Made by a program: the position numbers and the translations under genes. A stretch of DNA of 51,504 nt from assembly GCA_028708425.1 (NCBI GenBank), contig JAQVYY010000022.1:1-51504 (forward strand). Direction: 5' to 3'. The notes under the pieces were generated by a model. The model did not search any database. It had not been told where the DNA came from and saw only the letters and a list, made by a program, of their open reading frames with translations. This document shows positions 1 through 8,311 of this stretch, in pieces (the first letter of the stretch is position 1; each line of letters starts with the position of its first letter). This stretch comes from Bacteroidales bacterium. GTDB taxonomy: Bacteria > Bacteroidota > Bacteroidia > Bacteroidales > Tenuifilaceae.

Positions 1-349
1 GATAGTTTTGTGCACCCAAATGGTGAAGTGTTATTTATTAGTTTTGACACCTTTAAATTACACATTATCAGGGTATTAAACAAACTATCTTTTATCTTTT
101 TTTGCACAAATCGCTCAATTTAGGTAGTAAAATCATTGGAAGATTCTGAAGTCCTTTTAATCGACGTGCCAATGCAATTATCATAACAGAATAATATTTC
201 TCGGGTCAGCGAAGCCGCCTGTTCGTTTTAGGCTGTGCATACATAAAAGCCAAGCCCTCCCCTCCCAAATATGACTCAACGCCCTGTCATTCCGACCGTA
301 GGGAGGAATCTATAAATATTAACCGGACACCAATGATTAAAGTAGAAAA
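1..349. other. Intergenic region with decayed sequence
   Basis: No intact gene is seen. On the minus strand, about 92-205, an open stretch of some 37 codons ends in LLPKLSDLCKKR and a stop, and reads like the C-terminal tail of a lost gene, but no start or family is recognisable. At 285-311 there is a copy of the TGTCATTCCGACC...GGAGGAATCT type sequence that I associate with dispersed intergenic repeats in Bacteroidota. A promoter for the following HAD gene is not obvious. Confidence 0.4.
285..311 (+). repeat. TGTCATTCC...GGAGGAATCT dispersed-repeat fragment
   Basis: The 27 bases begin TGTCATTCCGACC and end GGAGGAATCT. From memory, near-identical sequences recur in intergenic DNA of many Bacteroidota. 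Only one copy is visible in this window, so the repeat status rests on recollection rather than on internal evidence. Confidence 0.35.
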
Positions 350-1039
350 ATGAAAGGAATTAAGGTTATTGCTTTTGATGCCGATGATACATTATGGGTA
401 AACGAGCCAAATTATCAGGAGACAGAAAAAAGGTTTTGCGATTTATTAGCGAGCTACTTGCCAAAAGAATCAGTTTCAAAGGAACTGTTTAAAGTAGAGA
501 TGAGTAATTTGCCCCTATATGGCTATGGGGCCAAAGGGTTTATGTTATCAATGATTGAAACATTGATACAAATAGTTGGTAACTCTGCCAGCTTAGAGCT
601 TGTTCAAAATATAATTCAGCTGGGGAAAGAACTTTTAGAAAAGCCTGTTGAAATATTACCAGGAGCTAAAGAGGTTTTAATAAAGCTCAATGGAGATTAT
701 CGCTTGGTAGTGGCCACAAAAGGAGATTTACTTGATCAGGAAAGGAAACTTTCTGCTTCGGGATTAGTAAAGTACTTTCACCATATCGAAATAATGAGCG
801 ATAAAAAAACGGATGATTACATAAAGCTTCTAAAAAATCTCGGCTGTAGCCCCGAAAGTTTTCTAATGGTTGGCAACTCCTTAAAATCCGACATAATTCC
901 AGTTCTAGAATTGGGTGCCTATGCTGTTCACGTCCCTTTTCATACAACCTGGGCTCACGAACAAGTTGAAACCGAAATCACAAGCCCAAAATTTGCTGAA
1001 GCAAAAAATATAACGGAACTATTAGATATTCTTTCGTAA
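350..1039 (+). CDS. HAD-superfamily hydrolase (phosphatase-like)
   Basis: This 229-residue protein has the haloacid-dehalogenase fold signatures in order. Motif I is FDADDTLW, with the nucleophile Asp10 and the acid/base Asp12. A motif II-like Thr lies in VVATKGD near residue 120, a Lys lies near residue 150, and motif IV is MVGNSLKSDI near residue 172. The segment between motifs I and II is large enough for a helical C1 cap. Such proteins are usually cytoplasmic phosphatases acting on small phosphorylated metabolites. The substrate cannot be read from the sequence. The gene stands alone, followed at 1112-1147 by a collapsed copy of the window's intergenic repeat. Confidence 0.85.
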   Translation: MKGIKVIAFDADDTLWVNEPNYQETEKRFCDLLASYLPKESVSKELFKVEMSNLPLYGYGAKGFMLSMIETLIQIVGNSASLELVQNIIQLGKELLEKPVEILPGAKEVLIKLNGDYRLVVATKGDLLDQERKLSASGLVKYFHHIEIMSDKKTDDYIKLLKNLGCSPESFLMVGNSLKSDIIPVLELGAYAVHVPFHTTWAHEQVETEITSPKFAEAKNITELLDILS

Positions 1040-1111
1040 ACTTTTTTTAAAAGTTTGTTATAGGTTGTGCCCTAGCTATTCGAAGTGGAAATTGAAATCA
1101 TCTCTAGCTTC

Positions 1112-1147
1112 TTATCCCGCATTATTTATACTAATAATTGGGGTTAA
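1112..1147 (-). repeat. Collapsed copy of the 150-bp hairpin repeat (copy K)
   Basis: TTATCCCGCATTATTTAT is followed directly by ACTAATAATTGGGGTTAA. These are the two ends of the family repeat joined with nearly all the interior missing, leaving 36 bp. It lies 72 bp after the HAD gene stop. Confidence 0.65.
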
Positions 1148-1239
1148 ACGATTTACTCTTTAGGATATCAATATAATGGATGGGTATTGTGATAATTTTC
1201 AAAATTGCTCGGAATTGGTAAAAAAGAAATAATTCTCGT

Positions 1240-3270
1240 ATGAAGTTAATGTCAAGTGCTTGTCCTCGAAATTGCTACAGCACATGTAGCATTAAGGTGG
1301 GTGTAGAAAATAATACCGTTAAATGCATTGAGCCGCACGACAAGAATCTTGCTACGCCCGAGGGGCCATGTATTAAAGGGCTTGCTTATGTAGAACGCGC
1401 CAACTCAAAAGATAGAATTTTATACCCGCAAAAACGAGTGGCTCAAGGCAAATATCAACGTATTAGCTGGGACGAAGCAATTGATACCATTGCCCATAAG
1501 CTAAGCTACTACAAGAAAAACTTTGGCCCGCATTCCTTAATGTTCTTTGCCTCTAGCGGCATGTCTGGTTTACTAAATGGCGTTAGCACAAATTTTTGGA
1601 GGTTGTTTGGCGGCGCCACTACCACCTACGGCAATCTGTGCTGGCCTGCTGGTTTAGAGGGTACTCGGTTAACCTTAGGCGCAAACAAGCACAATGTACC
1701 CTGGGATATTGAAAATGCGAAGCTAATAGTTGTGTGGGGAAAAAACCCAGCCGAAACCAACATTCAGCAAATGATTCCCATTGAGAAAGCACAGCAAAAG
1801 GGTGCAAAATATATTGTAATTGACCCCCGAAGAACACCCTCGGCCGAACGGGCCAATAGCCTGTATCAAATAAAATCGGGAACCGATGGAGCCCTGGCGC
1901 TAGGCTTGGCACGAGAAATAATCGAAAACGATTGGATTGATCACGACTTCATCAAAAAAAATGTGGCTGGTTTCGAGCTATTTAAGGAACGTGTACAAGC
2001 CTATACGCCCGAAAAAGTGGCAGATATTTGCCGTATAACGGCATCTTCTATTTTAGAGCTGGCCAAGCTAATTGGTACCATCAAGCCCATGACACTGGTT
2101 CCGGGTTACGGTATGCAGCGCTACGAGAATGGCGGGCAAACCACACGCTGTTTGCTTGCCCTGTCGGTAATTACTGGAAATATTGGAAAAAAAGGAGCAT
2201 GCTGGCACTACGCCAATCTTCAGAGCTATATTTTTGATGACCTTAAAGAGCCCGAAAGCTACTACCCTGGTTCGGAGCATCCTTGCTTTAGGCGAAAGGT
2301 ATCCATGGCCAAGCTGGGCGAGGATATGCTGAAAATGGTCAATCCCGAAATTAAAATGATTTGGGTTGAAAGGGGCAACCCGCTAACGCAAAACCCCAAT
2401 ACGAATAGGGTAAGAGAGGCATTCCGAAGAGCCGATTTTTGTGTTGTGGTAGAGCAGTTTATGACCGATACTGCCCACGAGGCAGACATAATATTGCCGG
2501 CCAAAAACATGTTTGAGCAGTCGGATATTATTGGCTCGTATTGGAACCCTTACGTACAGCTAAAGCAAAAGGTGGTTGAACCTGCAGGCGAAGTAAAACC
2601 CGAAACCGAAATCTACTACTTGCTAGCCCATAAGCTGCGAATGGATAAAAATGAGATAAGCAAAAATATACCCGAACCCAGCGATGCTGGGATTGAAAAA
2701 TATTTAAAGCAATTCCTAAAACCATTTCCTGAAATAACCCTGGAGGGACTAAAAGAAGGGCCCATGCTAGCCAAATCGTTCGAAGAAATTCCATTCTCTG
2801 ACCATATTTTCCCCACCCCATCGGGAAAAATTGAACTCTACAGTGAGGAAGCAAAAGCACGCTGGGGAGCTGATCCGCTACCCGATTACGTTCCGTTAAC
2901 GCAGAACAAACCGTTCCCCTTGCAAATGCTATCGCCCAATTCGCATAACAGAATTCACTCTCAGTTTGGAAACCTTAAGGTTATAAAACAATTTGAGCCA
3001 GAGGCGTACCTTTTTGTTCATCCAAACGATGCTGAAGCGAGAGGAATTGCTGACAATGAAAAGGTTGAACTTTTCAATAACGAGGGAAAGGCTTGCGTTA
3101 GGGTTCGGTTCGACCTAGGTGTCCGACTAGGGAATGTGGTTCTAACTAATGGTCATTGGGGTGTTAATGGTGCTGCGTCCAATATGTTTACAGAGGGCAT
3201 AGAAACCGATATGGGACACGGAGCAGCCTTTCACAACACTTGGGTTGATATAAGAAAGGGGCAGAAATGA
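1240..3270 (+). CDS. Molybdopterin-dependent oxidoreductase, catalytic subunit (DMSO reductase family)
   Basis: The 676-residue protein starts with a [4Fe-4S]-type cysteine set at C8, C12, C16 and C44, then a long molybdopterin-binding body and a C-terminal dinucleotide-binding domain (ILTPSG-like IFPTPSGKIELYS, SPNSHNRIHSQ, NGHWGVNG). Cys134 in GNLCWPAG sits where the metal-ligand Cys/Ser/Sec is found in this superfamily. No Tat signal is present at the N-terminus, so a cytoplasmic-facing enzyme is expected, unlike exported DmsA or PsrA. Its stop overlaps the start of the electron-transfer subunit gene (ATGA). The family includes DMSO, thiosulfate, polysulfide, tetrathionate and arsenate reductases; the substrate cannot be fixed from sequence. 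A Met/Cys-metabolism enzyme downstream hints at a sulfur compound. Confidence 0.9.
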   Translation: MKLMSSACPRNCYSTCSIKVGVENNTVKCIEPHDKNLATPEGPCIKGLAYVERANSKDRILYPQKRVAQGKYQRISWDEAIDTIAHKLSYYKKNFGPHSLMFFASSGMSGLLNGVSTNFWRLFGGATTTYGNLCWPAGLEGTRLTLGANKHNVPWDIENAKLIVVWGKNPAETNIQQMIPIEKAQQKGAKYIVIDPRRTPSAERANSLYQIKSGTDGALALGLAREIIENDWIDHDFIKKNVAGFELFKERVQAYTPEKVADICRITASSILELAKLIGTIKPMTLVPGYGMQRYENGGQTTRCLLALSVITGNIGKKGACWHYANLQSYIFDDLKEPESYYPGSEHPCFRRKVSMAKLGEDMLKMVNPEIKMIWVERGNPLTQNPNTNRVREAFRRADFCVVVEQFMTDTAHEADIILPAKNMFEQSDIIGSYWNPYVQLKQKVVEPAGEVKPETEIYYLLAHKLRMDKNEISKNIPEPSDAGIEKYLKQFLKPFPEITLEGLKEGPMLAKSFEEIPFSDHIFPTPSGKIELYSEEAKARWGADPLPDYVPLTQNKPFPLQMLSPNSHNRIHSQFGNLKVIKQFEPEAYLFVHPNDAEARGIADNEKVELFNNEGKACVRVRFDLGVRLGNVVLTNGHWGVNGAASNMFTEGIETDMGHGAAFHNTWVDIRKGQK

Positions 3271-4667
3271 AAAAAAATGCATTCATATTCGATAGCAACA
3301 AGTGCGTGGGATGCATGGCCTGCGTTGTAGCCTGCACCATTGAAAACGGAACCCAAACGCCCCTTAATTGGCGCGTGGTAAATGGGCACAACATGATAAA
3401 GCATCCCAGCCTACCTGTATTTCATTTTTCACTAGCCTGTAACCATTGCAACGATTCGCCCTGCATGGAAAATTGTCCGGCTTTAGCCTATTCCAGAGAT
3501 GAAAAAACGGGGGCTATTATTCATCATGCCGAAGCCTGTATTGGCTGTACATATTGCACCTGGACTTGCCCCTACGATGCCCCAAAGTTTAATGAGAGCA
3601 CAAGGATTGTAGAAAAATGCAATTTTTGTATCGATAGAATTTCGGAAGGGCAAAACCCTGCCTGTGTACAGGCTTGCCCTGTTGGGGCATTAGGCTTTGG
3701 AACAGAAGAGGATGTGAATACAGAAAACCACCTTACCCCAGGTTTTGTAAATGCGGGTATTGGCCCATCAATACAGCTGGTACCGCTACGCAAGGAGCAC
3801 AAAAAGCCAATAATTGAAAATATTGATGCACCCAAAGTTGATGCCGAACGCTACCAGAGCTATCTGCCAAAGCAAGCATCGAAAGTGGAGCTGCAAAAGG
3901 AGTGGTCGCTAGTGCTATTTACGCTTGCCGCATCGGGGCTAATAGCGTGGCAAGCCGCAGGCGTAACAAGCCAGATCCCTGTTTCGCCCATTCTCTTTAT
4001 AGCATTGGCCATAGTTGCTATTATGCTAACCACCATACACGTTGGTAAAAAGTTTCGCATTTGGCGCTTTATCATAAACGTTAAGGGTTCGTGGCTAAGC
4101 CGCGAAATAGTTTCATTCTCAGCCTTTTTTGCACTAGGCACACTATCTCTTTTGATGAAGCAAGATATTTTAGGATTGGGTAGCTTGCTTTCCTTTACCA
4201 ATAGCAAAACGGTAGGCATAATAGCCATTGCTTTTGGTGCTTTTGCATTGATATCGATAGATATGGTTTACCATTTCCTAATTCGAAAGGATAAGCTTAA
4301 AATTCATAGCGCAATGGTTTGGATTACAGCACCCTTACTCTTTGCGTGGATGGCCAATATGCCTTTGGCAATAGCAATTTTATCGTTACTAAAGGGTGGG
4401 CTATATGTATACCGAAAATTGTTTTTTCGTAAGCATAAAGTTGCGGATCTTCCTATCCTATCGGTTATTAGAATGCTAGCACTACTACTACCCATTATAC
4501 TACTGGTAGTAGCACCCCAAATATCGCTATGGATTTTATTGCCCGCCGTATTTTTGGGCGAAATTACGGACCGGAGTGAGTTTTACTACGAATCGGAAGC
4601 CAGAACACCCCAGGGCGAACTAACAGCACTATTTCGTAAAACAAGTAATAATCAATCAGCAGAATAG
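3267..4667 (+). CDS. Fused 4Fe-4S ferredoxin / DmsC-like membrane anchor subunit
   Basis: Residues 1-150 carry four cysteine clusters of the DmsB/PhsB type, starting C13-x2-C16-x2-C19-x3-C23 and continuing with CNHC...C...C, CIGCTYC and CNFC...CVQACP, enough for four [4Fe-4S] centres. From about residue 213 to the end there are roughly eight hydrophobic segments, as in DmsC quinol-oxidising anchors. The 466-residue protein therefore joins the electron-transfer and membrane subunits that are separate in E. coli DMSO reductase. Its ATG overlaps the TGA of the catalytic gene by 4 bp, so translation is probably coupled. Electrons would pass from menaquinol through this protein to the cytoplasm-facing catalytic subunit. 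Confidence 0.9.
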   Translation: MKKNAFIFDSNKCVGCMACVVACTIENGTQTPLNWRVVNGHNMIKHPSLPVFHFSLACNHCNDSPCMENCPALAYSRDEKTGAIIHHAEACIGCTYCTWTCPYDAPKFNESTRIVEKCNFCIDRISEGQNPACVQACPVGALGFGTEEDVNTENHLTPGFVNAGIGPSIQLVPLRKEHKKPIIENIDAPKVDAERYQSYLPKQASKVELQKEWSLVLFTLAASGLIAWQAAGVTSQIPVSPILFIALAIVAIMLTTIHVGKKFRIWRFIINVKGSWLSREIVSFSAFFALGTLSLLMKQDILGLGSLLSFTNSKTVGIIAIAFGAFALISIDMVYHFLIRKDKLKIHSAMVWITAPLLFAWMANMPLAIAILSLLKGGLYVYRKLFFRKHKVADLPILSVIRMLALLLPIILLVVAPQISLWILLPAVFLGEITDRSEFYYESEARTPQGELTALFRKTSNNQSAE

Positions 4668-4726
4668 TTATATTGAAGAGCTAGCCCAAACCATTCTTCA
4701 TAAAATCAGCTAAAATACATATCAGC

Positions 4727-5905
4727 ATGAAAATAAAAAATGTAAACGCTTCGCAAACACCCCTATACCGGGATGCAGGATTTAACCTTAAAAATTCGGA
4801 GCTAACCCAAGAGACCTTTGCCAAAGAGCTAAACCACGAACACGAGCCCGAGCACTACATTTATGGTCGCTATCGGAATCCAACCACCGTAGCCGTTGAG
4901 AAGCAGCTTATGGCGCTAGAGGAATCAGAGTGGGCCTTGCTGGTTGAGACCGGCATGGCAGCTATCGATATTGCTGTTTCAATTTTTCAGGAGGGGAAAG
5001 ATGCACGACCAGGCCTGTTTTTCCATGAAATTTATGGCGGTACAAACTCATTTATCGATACGGTTCTCATTAAGCGGCGTAATATGGATGTGCATCGTTT
5101 TTATGCAACCAACGGGCTATACAACTTTACGGAGCTGGAGCGTATGCTCAATGAGATTCGCCCCGGTTTTTTATACTTCGAAGCGGTATCGAACCCCATG
5201 CTAATTGTGGCCGATGTAAATAAGATTATGAAGCTGGCTAAGAAGTACGAGACCAAAATTATTGTGGATAATACATTCGGAACGCCATACCTATGGAAAC
5301 CCCTTTTGGATGGTGCCGATCTGGTTATTCACTCGGCAACAAAATACCTGAGCGGGCACGGTAACCTTACAGCAGGCGTGATATGCGGTAACGATAAGAA
5401 GCTGATGCAGGATGCCATTGAGTATAGAAAATGGACTGGCCATTTCTTAAGCCCCGACGATGCCTACCGACTGGGAACCCAGCTAAAAAGTTTTGAGCTT
5501 CGGTTTAAGCAGCATTGCCACAATGCACTGGAATTGGCAACGTTCCTAAATTCTCATCCCGAAATAGAGTACGTGCTATACCCAGGGTTAGAGTCGCACC
5601 CAACCCGCAGGGAGGCCGTTAGCCTATTTGGCGATAAAGGGTTTGGCGGAGTTGTAACTTTCGATATTAAGGGTACTACCAACGAGGAAAAAAGAGAAAA
5701 ATGCAACCGCTTTGTAGCGGCTCTGGAGAATGATATTCCCTTAGTTCCAACACTGGGCGAGGCCGACACCATACTACTACCGGTTGAACCCGTGTGGGGA
5801 GCAAAATACCCGCTACCCGGCGTTATCCGCCTTTCGGTTGGTATCGAAAATGTTGATAAGCTAAAGAAGCTGATTGGCGATGCATTGGATAGGCTGATGA
5901 GTTGA
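4727..5905 (+). CDS. Cys/Met-metabolism PLP-dependent enzyme (cystathionine gamma-synthase / methionine gamma-lyase type)
   Basis: This 392-residue protein belongs to the fold-type I Cys/Met PLP family. YGRYRNPTT is the phosphate-binding region, IVDNTFGTPY holds the Asp that contacts the pyridine nitrogen, and SATKYLSGHGN gives the Schiff-base Lys206. Full length matches the family. Members include cystathionine gamma-synthase, cystathionine beta/gamma-lyase, O-acetylhomoserine sulfhydrylase and methionine gamma-lyase, and sequence alone does not separate them here. It begins 59 bp after the FeS/anchor gene with no visible terminator between, so co-transcription with the molybdoenzyme is likely. 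That pairing suggests methionine or another organosulfur compound as the common theme. Confidence 0.85.
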   Translation: MKIKNVNASQTPLYRDAGFNLKNSELTQETFAKELNHEHEPEHYIYGRYRNPTTVAVEKQLMALEESEWALLVETGMAAIDIAVSIFQEGKDARPGLFFHEIYGGTNSFIDTVLIKRRNMDVHRFYATNGLYNFTELERMLNEIRPGFLYFEAVSNPMLIVADVNKIMKLAKKYETKIIVDNTFGTPYLWKPLLDGADLVIHSATKYLSGHGNLTAGVICGNDKKLMQDAIEYRKWTGHFLSPDDAYRLGTQLKSFELRFKQHCHNALELATFLNSHPEIEYVLYPGLESHPTRREAVSLFGDKGFGGVVTFDIKGTTNEEKREKCNRFVAALENDIPLVPTLGEADTILLPVEPVWGAKYPLPGVIRLSVGIENVDKLKKLIGDALDRLMS

Positions 5906-6279
5906 TTTGATGATGAGATTTGTGTACCCGAATGAGGTTTGTGAAACACCAACAGCCAATAGTTGCTATCGCAGACAGTAATTATTCGAATGAAGAATTG
6001 GGGCTAAAGCGCATGAGAATTAATGTTTGTTAGGCGCTTTTCTTTGAATCTTTACATCATGCTGGTATAGAGCGTTGCTTCCATAAGCTCAACTTACACT
6101 TAGCGTATTAGTCAATACGGTACAATTCGGTGCTCGAGGTTCTCGAAAGCACCTATACCCGCCTACATCCCCACAGCAATTATACATTTTGCAAATTTCG
6201 AGCAGGAGCTAATTATGCTTAAAAATCATTACGTTTCCGGCGTCAACCTAAATATATCACCCACAATTGTTAACTTTAT
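5906..6279. other. Intergenic region with a repeat remnant and a hairpin
   Basis: No gene is seen in these 374 bases. A shortened copy of the hairpin repeat lies at 5959-6006. At about 6131-6155 an imperfect hairpin (GGTGCTCGAG / CTCGAAAGCACC) is present without a T-run. The rest is unassigned; the promoter of the following secreted-protein gene must lie here. Confidence 0.5.
5959..6006 (-). repeat. Truncated copy of the 150-bp hairpin repeat (copy J)
   Basis: The segment carries the left-end part in reverse orientation: GCAGACAGTAATTATTCG then a divergent GAATTGGGGCTA. The hairpin arm is degraded (AAGAATTGGGG rather than AATAATTGGGG). Weak similarity may extend left to the stop codon of the PLP enzyme. 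Confidence 0.55.
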
Positions 6280-6324
6280 GTGTTTTTTAAATTCCACTTT
6301 ATAAAATCAATAAATATTGTAGGA

Positions 6325-7269
6325 ATGAACAGATATATTTTAATAACAGCAATGTTATTAACGTACAGCTACATGCCTCATGCACAAGGTATAAGGAAAG
6401 AGATATTACCGCTGGCCGATTTCGAGAATTGGCACACAAGGGTAGTTAAGGAATCGAATATTGTGGGTGGTGATAGTTGCCATGTTTACTACATAGCGCC
6501 CAGCGGCACCACCCGACAGAAAGGCAACCTGGGCTTGGATACGCCTTGGGCTAGCTCAAACGTGTATGCCGAAATAACAGGTGTAACTAAGGTAAACGTA
6601 AACGTATTTCCCGAACCGGGGTTAAGCGGCAGGTGTGCAGCGCTACACAACGCATTGATGAGTTTTAGGGTAATGGGAATGAAGTATAACGTTGTTACGG
6701 TTGGGGCAATTTTTACTGGAAAAATTGATGAACCCGTAAAAAGTATGGACGATGCCTTTGCCACAATAGATATGGGTATACCCTTTACCCAAAAACCAAA
6801 CTTTCTTTTTTTTGATTATAAATCGATTATTCAGAATAGCGGCAGCGTAACGGAAGCCAATGGTTTTAGGGTTAAAAACAGAAAGGGTTCCGATAGGGCT
6901 CAAGTACTTGTCCTGCTTCAAAAACGATGGGAGGAAGACGGTAAAATTTACTCTAAAAGAGTGGGCACTGCCGAAATGTTTATCGATAAATCCACCGATT
7001 GGGTTACCGAGCAAAAATTGAGGATTAGCTACGGTAAACCGCTATCCGAATCGACATACTCTAAACGAGCCCAGCTCAGCTCCATATTCTTTGCCGATAA
7101 TTCCAATGGAAAAAGGGTGGCCATAAACGAGGTTGGATGGGCAAGCCCAGGCGACAAGCCCACACACCTGATACTGTATGTTTCGTCGGGCTCGTTTGAT
7201 GTATATGCCGCCGAAATAGGTAATGTTTTGTATTTAGACAATATTGGCTTTGGGTATGTTGAGAATTAG
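6325..7269 (+). CDS. Secreted PCMD-like (putative carbohydrate metabolism domain) protein
   Basis: The best start is the ATG at 6325, which gives a 314-residue protein opening with a clean signal peptide (MNRYILITAMLLTYSYMPHAQG). An in-frame ATG at 6280 would add 15 residues that spoil it. The mature part begins LPLADFENWHTRVVKES and has the layout of the PCMD family common in Bacteroidota: an N-terminal stretch with W/F-rich turns, KPNFLFFDYKS in the middle, and a C-terminal jelly-roll-like end (GSFDVYAAEIGNVLYLDNIGFGY). These proteins are exported and thought to bind glycans, but none is well characterised. It lies just upstream of the steroid-type cluster, separated by repeat copy A, so a shared role is uncertain. 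Confidence 0.7.
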   Translation: MNRYILITAMLLTYSYMPHAQGIRKEILPLADFENWHTRVVKESNIVGGDSCHVYYIAPSGTTRQKGNLGLDTPWASSNVYAEITGVTKVNVNVFPEPGLSGRCAALHNALMSFRVMGMKYNVVTVGAIFTGKIDEPVKSMDDAFATIDMGIPFTQKPNFLFFDYKSIIQNSGSVTEANGFRVKNRKGSDRAQVLVLLQKRWEEDGKIYSKRVGTAEMFIDKSTDWVTEQKLRISYGKPLSESTYSKRAQLSSIFFADNSNGKRVAINEVGWASPGDKPTHLILYVSSGSFDVYAAEIGNVLYLDNIGFGYVEN

Positions 7270-7289
7270 TTCGATGGCATTACTTCAAT

Positions 7290-7436
7290 TTAACCCGCAT
7301 TATTTATCAAATTCATTAAAGATAAATGCAAATGCGGGTTACCCCGACCTAGTTGAGCCTAATTCTGGCTAACTAGATTGGTTGTGAAGCTTAATTGCTG
7401 TCGGATGGCAATTATTAGAATGAGTAACAGGGTTAA
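7290..7436 (-). repeat. 150-bp hairpin repeat, copy A
   Basis: A near full-length copy in reverse orientation, starting TTAACCCGCATT 20 bp after the PCMD gene stop and ending CAGGGTTAA. The right-end hairpin (AACCCGCATT...AATGCGGGTT) is intact. The left-end hairpin is weakened by mutations (ATTATTAGAATGAGTAACAG). Confidence 0.9.
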
Positions 7437-7469
7437 AATAGCGAGTGCCAAACACATATAACTACGCAC

Positions 7470-8255
7470 ATGAATTTTATTCTTAAGGTTTTACAGGAGG
7501 ATTACAATACCGTACTTATTTCAATGTCGATTATTGCAGCTGTTGTATTTGTTGCGCTATTCTTTGTTAAGGCAGGATACGGCCAATTTAGAACTAAGCA
7601 TTGGGGACTATCGCTCAACAACAAGCTCGGTTGGGTGCTTATGGAACTCCCTGTTTTTTTACTCATGCTGTTCTTTTGCATCAGTTCAGATAGAGCACTT
7701 CAAGTACCACACATAGTGTTCTTCTTACTATTCGAGCTGCACTACTTACAAAGAGCCCTAGTGTTCCCTTTTTTGATGAAAGGAAAGAACAGGATGCCCA
7801 TTACGGTTATACTGCTAGGGGTTATATTCAATTCGGTGAATGCTTTTATGCAGGGCGGATGGATTTTTTACGTATCGCCCGATAATTACTACACCCCAGC
7901 ATGGTTGCTTTCGCCCCAGTTTATAGTTGGTACCCTAATATTCTTTGCTGGACTAATTATCAATATCCATTCAGACCATATTATCAGGCACCTACGTAAA
8001 CCGGGCGATACTAAACACTATTTTCCAAAAGGTGGGATGTTTAAATACGTTACATCTGCAAATTATTTTGGTGAATTTATTGAATGGGTAGGATTTGCAA
8101 TACTTATCTGGTCTTGGTCTGGAGCAGTATTTGCATTATGGACCTTTGCAAACCTAGCACCGCGTGCCAATGCAATCCGAGAATCGTACATGCAAAAATT
8201 CCCCGAAGAGTTTGAAAATAAAAGATTTAAACGAATGATACCGTTTATCTACTAA
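7470..8255 (+). CDS. Steroid 5-alpha-reductase family protein (3-oxo-5-alpha-steroid 4-dehydrogenase, SRD5A-like)
   Basis: The 261-residue integral membrane protein has about seven hydrophobic helices and the same length as mammalian SRD5A1 (259). The C-terminal half carries the family signature: NIHSDHIIRHLRKPGDT, then GGMFKYVTSANYFGE and EWVGFAI, ending PFIY. Glu59 (in MELP) and Tyr92 (in ELHYLQR) fall at the positions of the catalytic Glu57/Tyr91 pair of human SRD5A2. The family reduces the delta-4 double bond of 3-oxo steroids with NADPH, giving 5-alpha products. The next three genes are an OYE reductase and two SDRs, so a reductive steroid or bile-acid pathway is the natural reading. Closeness to the vertebrate enzyme in the motifs is notable. 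Confidence 0.9.
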   Translation: MNFILKVLQEDYNTVLISMSIIAAVVFVALFFVKAGYGQFRTKHWGLSLNNKLGWVLMELPVFLLMLFFCISSDRALQVPHIVFFLLFELHYLQRALVFPFLMKGKNRMPITVILLGVIFNSVNAFMQGGWIFYVSPDNYYTPAWLLSPQFIVGTLIFFAGLIINIHSDHIIRHLRKPGDTKHYFPKGGMFKYVTSANYFGEFIEWVGFAILIWSWSGAVFALWTFANLAPRANAIRESYMQKFPEEFENKRFKRMIPFIY

Positions 8256-8311
8256 ATATAAATTACAACGAATAGCGTAACCATTTTATAAAACGATAAG
8301 TACACGATACA

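Noticed and set aside
2528-2860. A 110-codon minus-strand frame inside the molybdoenzyme gene
   Set aside because: It is an antisense shadow of a clearly conserved coding sequence, with no motif or expression signal of its own.
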